Assembly (NCBI GenBank): GCA_004555175.1
Contig: SFJE01000043.1
Coordinates: forward strand, 1 to 12,575
DNA length: 12,575 nt
DNA from: Lentisphaeraceae bacterium
GTDB taxonomy: Bacteria; Verrucomicrobiota; Kiritimatiellia; RFP12; DVOR01
Reading direction: 5' to 3'
This document shows positions 7,111 to 12,575 of this stretch, in pieces; within the stretch, counting starts at the first letter, position 1, and each line of letters starts with the position of its first letter. The position numbers and the translations under genes are program-made. The notes below the pieces were generated by a model. It had not been told where the DNA came from. It ran no database searches and worked only from the letters and a program-made list of their open reading frames with translations.

Positions 7111-8162
7111 GCCATCTCCATCACGCGCTCAACCCAGTGGCCGATTGCATACGGCTTCATCGCTGCGCGGGCGCGGAGGCGCTCGGCGGCACGTTCGGCC
7201 GGGGTCATACGGTCGATAGCCAAGAGTGCCTCGGTGAGGCCGCGGACATCATTCGGGCGAATAAGGCGCGTGGGGGCGACATCGTAGGTTAGGCCGCAGA
7301 CGCGCGAAAGGATGGTGCAGAGTCCGGCGCACATCGCTTCGGCCGCGCACACGCCCCACGGCTCCCAACGGCTCGGGAGCACTAAGCAGGCCGCTTGCCC
7401 CATCACGCGGGGCATCTCCTGCGGCGGCACAAAGCCACGCAACCGCACCCCCGGAGCCTCCGGCACCGTCAACGGCCCCACCCCGACAATCTCAAGCGGC
7501 CACGGATCGGCCACCTGTTGGCGATAGCGCGCGTACGCCGCCAGCAGCGTGTCAATCCCCTTCTCCTCGACCAGCCGCCCGACAAAGAGGAAACCGCGCT
7601 CCGCCGGCGAGATGGCCTGAAAGCGCTCCCATCCACTGGTATTCGACCCCAACACGAGCCGCCCGCCAAAGCCCAACCATCGCCCATACTTCGCGGTGCT
7701 CCGCCCCGGCACAAAGGCCCCGTCAAAGTGGCGCAGGTAGGGCCAGAGCGCGACCTTCGCCACAATCTTCCGCAGCCGCCACTCCCAGGGCATATCAAAG
7801 GCAATCACCTTCTTGCCGCTCAACGGCGTCCGCCCCGCCAGCCGGCAGAGCGGCGTTCGCCAGCCACACACCAAGGTCAAGTCCGGCGCAAACTCGCGTA
7901 GCTCCTCAAGCGCGCGGGGGAAGTCCGCCGGCTCCAACCGCTGCCAATCGAGTCCCGCCAAGTCCGCCCCATCAAAGTACTGCTCGTAGTGGCTTGGCTC
8001 AAGCCAAATCTTCACCGTTGCGCGCTCGGCCAACGCCCGCCAACACGCCCCCATATATCCCGTAAAGCCCGGCCAAACAATCGCCACCCGCGCCCGCCGC
8101 GCACCCGCGTCCGTCGCCTCCTGCTGGCAATTGCAATTCTCACGCATCATGCCGCTTATCAT
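7101..8162 (-). CDS. GT4-family glycosyltransferase
   Basis: 353-aa (from ATG 8162) GT-B glycosyltransferase. The N-terminal Rossmann domain starts at ARVAIVWPGFTGYMG (24-38). The C-terminal donor domain shows FLFVGRLVEEKGID (191-204), LEIVGVGP (223-230), LRGFVPPQEMP (241-251) and the E-x7-E motif PSRWEPWGVCAAEAM (263-277, Glu267 and Glu275). Length is normal for GT4. The start is uncertain: the frame stays open to an ATG at 8219, and in-frame ATGs also occur at 8150 and 8147. I prefer 8162 because its ATG overlaps the TGA of a short upstream open frame as ATGA, and because the family homology begins well after it. It is first in the five-gene overlapping cassette, 82 nt after the acyltransferase stop. 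The 3' end overlaps the FkbH-like start by 10 nt. Sugar specificity cannot be read. Confidence 0.9.
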   Translation of the reverse strand: MISGMMRENCNCQQEATDAGARRARVAIVWPGFTGYMGACWRALAERATVKIWLEPSHYEQYFDGADLAGLDWQRLEPADFPRALEELREFAPDLTLVCGWRTPLCRLAGRTPLSGKKVIAFDMPWEWRLRKIVAKVALWPYLRHFDGAFVPGRSTAKYGRWLGFGGRLVLGSNTSGWERFQAISPAERGFLFVGRLVEEKGIDTLLAAYARYRQQVADPWPLEIVGVGPLTVPEAPGVRLRGFVPPQEMPRVMGQAACLVLPSRWEPWGVCAAEAMCAGLCTILSRVCGLTYDVAPTRLIRPNDVRGLTEALLAIDRMTPAERAAERLRARAAMKPYAIGHWVERVMEMACR

Positions 8163-8215
8163 AACAAAACAATGCAAACCCGACAGCACCAATCGGGCGA
8201 CATGCCACCGAGCAT
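8159..8215 (-). CDS. Possible 18-codon leader ORF upstream of the glycosyltransferase
   Basis: A short frame encoding MLGGMSPDWCCRVCIVLL starts at 8215 with an AAGGGG element about 4 nt upstream. Its TGA stop overlaps the glycosyltransferase ATG at 8162 as ATGA, the same coupling seen between other genes of this cassette. It could be a translated leader that delivers ribosomes to the cassette, or a chance frame in an 82-nt gap. I know of no homologue. Confidence 0.25.
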   Translation of the reverse strand: MLGGMSPDWCCRVCIVLL

Positions 8216-8244
8216 ACATCCCCTTTTACATCCAGACGCCAACC

Positions 8245-9315
8245 CTACGCTTTGCGCTGATGGCGGTCTAGGTGGTAGAGCAAGACGGTGAGAAGGAAGG
8301 CAACGGTGGCGGTGTGGAAGAGGGGATAGTAGGCGTTGCCGAGGAGGTGCGGGATGCCTTGGACAAGGCACGCAGAAAAGGCATCGAAGGGCGCACGGAA
8401 GCCCTCCATGCAGAGATAGGCAAGGAGGGCGTGACGGCCGTAGAGCGTCAAGAGCCCCCAGCCGCGGCGGATACCGAGGAGGTCGGCCACGAAGTAAAGT
8501 GCGCCGAGGGCGAGGATGCCCCACCCCATCGCTTGCAGGGTGAAACTGAGGGTGAAGATGCGTTTAATGGCCGGCTCCCAGAGGCCGAGGAGGAGTCCGC
8601 CACCGAGGCAGCCGCAGCCGAGGAGGGCAAGGGCGAGGAGTTTGCGCCAAGGTTCAAGGCGCGGCGAACGAAGAAGGTCAGTACAATGCATGCCACAGAG
8701 GGTCATTGCGCCGAACATCATTGTGGTGAGGCACCAAGTGTAATCCCCCGAACTCCTGGGGAAGACCCAGCGCTCCACGCGAATGGCGCAATTGCCGGTG
8801 GGAGAGTAGTCGCCCAAGGTGGCCAGGAGGAGGGCATAGCCGCCGGCGAGGGCGAGGGTGAGTGCTAGACGCATCCAGGCACGCGGCAGGAGCAAGGCGA
8901 GGGCAGCGATGAAGTAGCCGGCGGCGATGGCTTGCAGGGTGTTGGTGTAGAAGGCGAAGTGTGCCCAGTTGAGGGAGAGGAGGTTGCCTTGGACGACCAT
9001 CCCCAACAACCACAAAGAGGCCACGCGCCCAAGGACATGCCGCCAGAAGCGAATGCCTGCCCGGCCGCCCTCCAACCGTTTGGGCAGAGCAAAAGGAATG
9101 GCCGCACCGCACATAAAGATGAACCACGGCATAATGAGGTCCCAGGCGGTTAGGCCCTCCCAAGGCACGTGGACCAATTGCCGCTCTATCCAAGCGGGTA
9201 GCCCCCAGAGGCGGTGGCAGGCCCACAACAGGGGCCCGACCACCGTCAGGAAGAGCATATCCAGCCCGCGCATCAAGTCGAGCGCCAGTAAGCGTTGGGA
9301 GGCGGGCGGCTCCAT
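8245..9315 (-). CDS. DUF5009/HGSNAT-like multi-pass membrane acyltransferase
   Basis: 356-aa membrane protein with about ten hydrophobic segments. It matches the heparan-alpha-glucosaminide N-acetyltransferase-like (DUF5009) family: the opening RLLALDLMRGLDML (8-21), WEGLTAWDLIMPWFIFMCGAAIPFAL (52-77, read as segments), NTLQAIAAGYF (125-135), and KRIFTLSFTLQAMGWG (251-266) are typical positions. Human HGSNAT carries acetyl groups from cytosolic acetyl-CoA across a membrane to terminal glucosamine; bacterial members are mostly uncharacterised. It follows the glycosidase lipoprotein gene with only an 18-nt gap and no clear ribosome binding site, so it is probably co-transcribed with it. Next to a deacetylase and two glycosyltransferases, acylation of a surface or periplasmic amino sugar is plausible, but this is inference. 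Confidence 0.85.
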   Translation of the reverse strand: MEPPASQRLLALDLMRGLDMLFLTVVGPLLWACHRLWGLPAWIERQLVHVPWEGLTAWDLIMPWFIFMCGAAIPFALPKRLEGGRAGIRFWRHVLGRVASLWLLGMVVQGNLLSLNWAHFAFYTNTLQAIAAGYFIAALALLLPRAWMRLALTLALAGGYALLLATLGDYSPTGNCAIRVERWVFPRSSGDYTWCLTTMMFGAMTLCGMHCTDLLRSPRLEPWRKLLALALLGCGCLGGGLLLGLWEPAIKRIFTLSFTLQAMGWGILALGALYFVADLLGIRRGWGLLTLYGRHALLAYLCMEGFRAPFDAFSACLVQGIPHLLGNAYYPLFHTATVAFLLTVLLYHLDRHQRKA

Positions 9316-9333
9316 TGGCGGTCTAAAAAGGCT

Positions 9334-11610
9334 TTAGAGCTCCCACTCGATGAGGCGCACGCCGAAGGGCTCGAGGGCGATCTCCCGGGCTTCATTGGTG
9401 GCGGCGAAGGTCGGCACGGCGGCCTCAGGGTCGGAGGCGTAGACCACCTTCTGCGCGCGCACGGGGGCTCCACACTTGGCCTTGGGCATCTCTAGGAGGC
9501 TATCAGGGGAGACCGTGACGGCCTGGGGCTTATCGCTCGGGTTGCGGAGAATAGCAATCCCCTTGCCCTTGCCGAGGGCGGCATAACCATAAATGTTATA
9601 GGTGTTGCCAGGACCCTGCGGATCGCCCAAGACCCAATGGGCATCGCGCAAGGTCGCTTCGTTCGCGCGCAACCACTTGATGCCGTCGGCCAAGATGTCC
9701 CACCACTGCGGGTGCATCAGCGAGGGGGTGATGTAGTATTCCTGCAATCCGGTGCCGCAAGCAACGCCCATCCAAACCTCGTTGGCGAAGGCTCGGGTGG
9801 AGGCCGGCGAGTCGCTGCGGTCCATGCAGGCGGGCGGCCCCTTCTTACCCACGATAATGCCGTGCATCATCATCGAGTTGAGCGGGAAGAGCGGGCAGGG
9901 GGCGGCAAAGCGGTCGTAGATCTTGTTGTCGCGATAGGTAATCCAGCGCTCGCGCTGCGGGCCAGGGCCAAGGCCCTCCCAGTCGTTGCCGCCGCGCCAG
10001 ATGCTATCGGCCCACATCACCCAAAAGGGCGAAGCCCAGGTGCCGACGGTGGCATTGATGAAGACATCCTGCTTGGCTGCGCGCAACTCCTCGATGAGTT
10101 TGACAACGGCACGGAGATCGGCCGCATGTTGGGCGGAGGCTCCGGTGGCATCCGAGCCCGAGCCCATACGGTCGAACTTAAACATATTCATATCATACTG
10201 CTTGATCATGTCCACGCAACGGTCGCGGAAGGCGACATAATACTTCGGGCGCGAGAGGCGCATGAGCCCCTCATTAGGCTCCAGGATGCCCGCCTGCTTG
10301 GCATAGCGCACACGCGCGGCATGCGAACCGCCATAGCCGCCACAGGGGCTCAGCCAAGCGGAGATGGAGGCGCCATCCTTGTGCGCCTCGTCAGCCAACG
10401 CCTTGAAGCCGTTGGGGAAGCCGGGGTGGAAATCCCAGAGCGAATCCCAGTTATCCCAGCCGTCATCCCAGAGGTAGGAATCGATATGGACGCCACGCGC
10501 GCCGAGCTCCGTCCGGAAGGCCTGCATCGAGGCCAAACACTCGGCCTCGTTCATCCGCTTGTCCCAGGGGGCATCATTGCGATTGATACAAACATCGTAC
10601 CACGAGTTGTAGTGCGGGAAGACGCGATAGGGGTGCGCGCGCTCCTCCTCCAGATAGGCCTGGAAGGCTCGGCGCAGTTGGCTCTTCTCCTTCACCTCGC
10701 CGTAGACCACCGCATAGCGCCACGTCTCGCCCGGGCCGATACTATCGGCAATCGGGATGATGCCGCAGATAACCTGATCGCCCGAGAGAGCCGTGCCACC
10801 CAGCGTGACCTCGCCGCGCGTATTGGGCGTGCGGTTATCCCCCTCGTAGCCGAAGGTGACGCGCACGGTCTGCTTGCCGACGGGGACGCCCTTGAGGGTG
10901 TAGACATTCTGCGAGGCCTTGCCTCCAGTGAAACCTGGGTGCTCATCGGCAATCGCGGTGCCCACCAGTTCCACCTTCGCCAGGTCGGTGCGATGGTTGC
11001 CACCAGTGTATTGGAAGGTGAGCGTCAGGTCGCCAGACTTTGTGACCACCGGGAACTCCCACGTCCCCTTGGCCACATCCTGGGCCGTCCAGGCGAACTT
11101 GGCATCGGGCCGCCCCACCGAGAGCTTAGCCATCGGGTGCTCCACGGCCAGATAGTCGCAGGTGCCATCGGCCTCCTCGGCCACAAGCACCGAACCATCG
11201 GTATTGCCGGAGATCGAGAGCTGCACCTCCTCGGCCACCGGCATCGAAAAGGCCACAATCCGGTCAATCCCAATCGGCGAACGCGTCACATTCGTCAGGC
11301 TCATCACCACGCGCGAATAATTCAGCTCGTCATTCGACACCACGGTGAGCGTGTAGCGCAGCCCGCACGATTCCTGCGCCTTGGTCTTGACCACCTTCGC
11401 CTTGCGCGCCTGCCGCTCCGAAAGCTTCGCGGCCGAAGCCTTGCCCGGCAAAGTCGTCTTCATCGTCTCCCACCTGCCGCGCTGATCCATCACAATCTCG
11501 GGGCGAATCACCGTCCCATCCTGCAAGACAATCTCCGTGCCCGGATCGCCGCACCCGGCCATCAACCCGGCCAACGCAGCCAGTCCTGCCAAACCTGTCC
11601 AACAACGCAT
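9334..11610 (-). CDS. Secreted lipoprotein glycoside hydrolase, clan GH-D-like (alpha-galactosidase-type)
   Basis: 758-aa predicted lipoprotein. The N-terminus has a short signal peptide ending MAGC, with Cys20 as the lipidated residue. Residues about 35-165 form a beta-rich N-terminal region. Residues about 170-272 look like an inserted galactose-binding-like or carbohydrate-binding beta domain (HPGFTGG at 224-230). From about 325 a TIM barrel shows the clan GH-D (GH27/GH36) pattern: YLWDDGWDNW (379-388), HPGFPNGFKAL (395-405), AWLSP (418-422) and the candidate nucleophile Asp480 in FKFDRMGSG. Asp535 in WADSIW is a candidate acid/base. A C-terminal beta-sandwich ends PFGVRLIEWEL. The start at 11610 is supported by AAGGAG (11617-11622) 6 nt upstream and by the signal peptide; an ATG 78 nt further upstream lacks both. 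It is likely outer-membrane or periplasmic and acts on glycans. The exact GH family and substrate are not certain. Confidence 0.85.
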   Translation of the reverse strand: MRCWTGLAGLAALAGLMAGCGDPGTEIVLQDGTVIRPEIVMDQRGRWETMKTTLPGKASAAKLSERQARKAKVVKTKAQESCGLRYTLTVVSNDELNYSRVVMSLTNVTRSPIGIDRIVAFSMPVAEEVQLSISGNTDGSVLVAEEADGTCDYLAVEHPMAKLSVGRPDAKFAWTAQDVAKGTWEFPVVTKSGDLTLTFQYTGGNHRTDLAKVELVGTAIADEHPGFTGGKASQNVYTLKGVPVGKQTVRVTFGYEGDNRTPNTRGEVTLGGTALSGDQVICGIIPIADSIGPGETWRYAVVYGEVKEKSQLRRAFQAYLEEERAHPYRVFPHYNSWYDVCINRNDAPWDKRMNEAECLASMQAFRTELGARGVHIDSYLWDDGWDNWDSLWDFHPGFPNGFKALADEAHKDGASISAWLSPCGGYGGSHAARVRYAKQAGILEPNEGLMRLSRPKYYVAFRDRCVDMIKQYDMNMFKFDRMGSGSDATGASAQHAADLRAVVKLIEELRAAKQDVFINATVGTWASPFWVMWADSIWRGGNDWEGLGPGPQRERWITYRDNKIYDRFAAPCPLFPLNSMMMHGIIVGKKGPPACMDRSDSPASTRAFANEVWMGVACGTGLQEYYITPSLMHPQWWDILADGIKWLRANEATLRDAHWVLGDPQGPGNTYNIYGYAALGKGKGIAILRNPSDKPQAVTVSPDSLLEMPKAKCGAPVRAQKVVYASDPEAAVPTFAATNEAREIALEPFGVRLIEWEL

Positions 11611-11616
11611 AAACCA

Positions 11617-11622
11617 CTCCTT
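11617..11622 (-). promoter_or_regulatory. Ribosome binding site of the glycosidase lipoprotein gene
   Basis: AAGGAG on the minus strand, 6 nt before the ATG at 11610. It is a strong Shine-Dalgarno match and decides the start in favour of the form with a lipoprotein signal. Confidence 0.8.
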
Positions 11623-11654
11623 TATAAGTGAACCAACGAAAGCGAATGCCCTTG

Positions 11655-11660
11655 AGTATA
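11655..11660 (-). promoter_or_regulatory. Candidate -10 box (TATACT) for the glycosidase gene
   Basis: TATACT on the minus strand, the same hexamer as in the moxR promoter, about 45 nt before the start codon. It lies in a locally AT-rich stretch (11641-11682) that stands out from the GC-rich surroundings. The -35 region (TTTTCT with a 17-nt spacer) is weak. This would be the promoter of the seven-gene minus-strand block. Confidence 0.45.
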
Positions 11661-11744
11661 CACAATTACAAACGAAAAGAAAAGCCACCCCCGCTATTAC
11701 AGGATAAGGTCAACCTCGGGCGGAGTGCATTTGCCCCCCCTCCA

Positions 11745-11776
11745 GGCTGGCACACCTGACAAGTCCCGGACTTATT
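11745..11776. repeat. Solo palindrome unit with the same flank as array A
   Basis: A single 19-bp unit GACAAGTCCCGGACTTATT (11758-11776) with perfect core arms AAGTCC/GGACTT around one C. It matches unit 2 of array A. It is preceded by GGCTGGCAC at 11745-11753 and then 4 nt. Array A has the same GGCTGGCAC at 24-32 followed by 4 nt and its first unit. It lies 19 nt beyond the acetyltransferase stop and about 97 bp upstream of the glycosidase -10. It could act as an intergenic hairpin (no T-run follows) or as a protein-binding site. Confidence 0.8.
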
Positions 11777-11795
11777 AATTCCCCTTGAGGCGAGC

Positions 11796-12368
11796 CTATT
11801 CCAACTCGCGCGGCGGAAGGGGTTTGAGAATCCGCGCGGGAACTCCACCGACCAAGACATTGTCTGGCACATCATGCGTGACCACGGCCCCTGCGGCAAC
11901 AACGACATTCGAGCCAATGGTCACTCCGGGAAGGACCTGCACGCCGGCACCGAACCAGACATCATCCCCCACCGTAATCGGCCGGGCGTATTCCAGCCCC
12001 TGGTTACGCCGTGCAGCGTCTAGCGGATGGCCGGCGGTATGAAATCCACAATTGGGCGCCACAAAGACATCGCGCCCGAAGGTGACCTTGGCAGCATCCA
12101 GAATGACCAATCCGTGGTTGGCGTAGAAGCGATCGCCAAAGGTAATCTGCGTGCCATAGTCGCACCAAAAGGGAGCCTGCACACGCACGCCCTCGCCCAA
12201 ATGGCCCACAATCGTGCGCAATTTGGCCTCCTTGGCCGCCCAATCGCTCGGCCGCAGGGCGTTATACTCGGCGCACGCATCCTTGCAAGCATCCATCAAC
12301 TGCCCCAATTCGGGGTCATAGTTGGCATCATAAAGTTCTCCGGCATCCCGCCGTTCACGTTCGGTCAT
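11796..12368 (-). CDS. Maltose/galactoside O-acetyltransferase-type (left-handed beta-helix) acetyltransferase
   Basis: 190-aa hexapeptide-repeat acetyltransferase of the LacA/Maa/NodL group, transferring acetyl from acetyl-CoA to a sugar hydroxyl in the cytoplasm. The N-terminal Mac domain spans about 4-57 (ELYDANYDPEL at 11-21). The beta-helix runs from about 58 to 180 with hexapeptides such as VTFGRDVFVAPNC and ITVGDDVWFGAGVQVLPG. The catalytic His113 sits in TAGHP. The C-terminus closes with GGVPARILKPL. The start at 12368 is fixed by AGGAGG (12374-12379) 5 nt upstream; the frame stays open further upstream to 12509, but that part overlaps the promoter and the repeat array. Length is typical of the family (about 185-200 aa). 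Substrate cannot be told from sequence. The gene has its own promoter and is separate from the glycan cassette. Confidence 0.93.
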   Translation of the reverse strand: MTERERRDAGELYDANYDPELGQLMDACKDACAEYNALRPSDWAAKEAKLRTIVGHLGEGVRVQAPFWCDYGTQITFGDRFYANHGLVILDAAKVTFGRDVFVAPNCGFHTAGHPLDAARRNQGLEYARPITVGDDVWFGAGVQVLPGVTIGSNVVVAAGAVVTHDVPDNVLVGGVPARILKPLPPRELE

Positions 12369-12373
12369 CGTTA

Positions 12374-12379
12374 CCTCCT
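12374..12379 (-). promoter_or_regulatory. Ribosome binding site of the acetyltransferase gene
   Basis: AGGAGG on the minus strand, 5 nt before ATG 12368. It is a near-perfect Shine-Dalgarno sequence and decides the start codon. Confidence 0.85.
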
Positions 12380-12390
12380 CTAATGACTTT

Positions 12391-12419
12391 ATGCTAACAC
12401 ACTCCCACCCCGCTGTCGA
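12391..12419 (-). promoter_or_regulatory. Sigma70-type promoter of the acetyltransferase gene
   Basis: Minus strand TCGACA (12419-12414, 5 of 6 to the -35 consensus), a 17-bp spacer, and TAGCAT (12396-12391, 4 of 6 to the -10 consensus). The promoter ends about 22 nt before the start codon, so the leader is short. Array B begins 44 bp upstream of the -35. Confidence 0.55.
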
Positions 12420-12463
12420 CCCCTTCCGCGCCGGGTTAACTCGCTTCCCGAGCGACTTGAATG

Positions 12464-12551
12464 AACAAGGCCCCGTCTTGTTGCCAATAAGACGGGGTCT
12501 TGTTGCCAATAAGACGGGGCCTTATTACCAATAAGACGGGGCCTTATTAGT
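12464..12551. repeat. Array B: four palindromes at an exact 22-bp period
   Basis: Units start at 12464, 12486, 12508 and 12530. Unit 2 is AATAAGACGGGGTCTTGTT and units 3 and 4 are AATAAGACGGGGCCTTATT, each followed by a 3-nt spacer. Unit 1, AACAAGGCCCCGTCTTGTT, has the asymmetric core in the opposite orientation, and its arms AACAAG/CTTGTT differ from AATAAG/CTTATT at both paired positions, so the palindrome is kept. Unit size (19 bp) and period (22 bp) equal those of array A, and the outer arms (ATAAG/CTTAT) are shared, while the core is AAGAC/GTCTT instead of AAGTC/GACTT. The array lies upstream of the acetyltransferase promoter, near the window edge. Function unknown. Confidence 0.9.
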
Positions 12552-12575
12552 TGCGCTCCGCCGAGCGGTTAGTTC

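Noticed and set aside
3572..8162. Exosortase/PEP-CTERM exopolysaccharide locus
   Set aside because: VanZ-like, deacetylase and GT4 genes occur in such loci, but no exosortase, PEP-CTERM protein, chain-length regulator or outer-membrane exporter is present in the window.
9637..11631. A 664-codon open frame on the plus strand opposite the glycosidase gene
   Set aside because: The opposite strand encodes a recognisable lipoprotein glycosidase with signal peptide and ribosome binding site. The plus-strand frame has no known motif, is rich in His/Arg/Ala/Gly, and long antisense frames are common in GC-rich genes.
12369..12509. N-terminal extension of the acetyltransferase to 12509
   Set aside because: It runs through the promoter, ribosome binding site and part of array B; the family starts at the Mac domain right after ATG 12368.

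Overview
The window comes from a GC-rich bacterial genome. Gene content fits a member of the PVC superphylum, such as Verrucomicrobiota, Kiritimatiellota or Lentisphaerota: a secreted lipoprotein glycosidase of clan GH-D type, a DUF5009/HGSNAT-like membrane acyltransferase, and FkbH-like and DUF58 proteins. This placement is an inference from gene style and no marker gene is present. No rRNA, tRNA, CRISPR array, transposase or phage gene was seen. The window is densely coding.

Left part (1-3418, plus strand): an array of four 22-bp-period palindromes (37-121), a promoter with an extended -10, a MoxR-type AAA+ ATPase, a DUF58 (von Willebrand A-like) protein, and a one-chain iron-sulfur L-serine dehydratase. 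The MoxR/DUF58 pair is a classic chaperone/adaptor couple. The serine dehydratase is a metabolic gene that follows 27 nt behind it.

Middle part (3572-11610, minus strand): seven genes in one direction. In order of transcription they are a clan GH-D-like glycosidase lipoprotein, an HGSNAT-like multi-pass acyltransferase, then five genes that overlap one another by 4-10 nt: a GT4 glycosyltransferase, an FkbH-like HAD protein with an unusual N-terminal cysteine motif, a NodB-type polysaccharide deacetylase, a compact GT4 glycosyltransferase, and a VanZ-family membrane protein. This looks like a small envelope-glycan or glycolipid modification cassette. It has two sugar transferases, one de-acetylating enzyme, one membrane acyltransferase and an acyl/HAD enzyme, but no polymerase, flippase or export gene inside the window.

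Right part (11758-12575): a solitary palindrome of the same class as the left array, a maltose/galactoside O-acetyltransferase-type gene on the minus strand with a good promoter and ribosome binding site, and upstream of it a second four-copy palindrome array (12464-12551), also with an exact 22-bp period.

The most unusual signals are (i) the two 22-bp-phased palindrome arrays and the solo copy, whose arms vary but stay palindromic, and (ii) the overlapping glycan cassette with its Cys-rich FkbH-like fusion.
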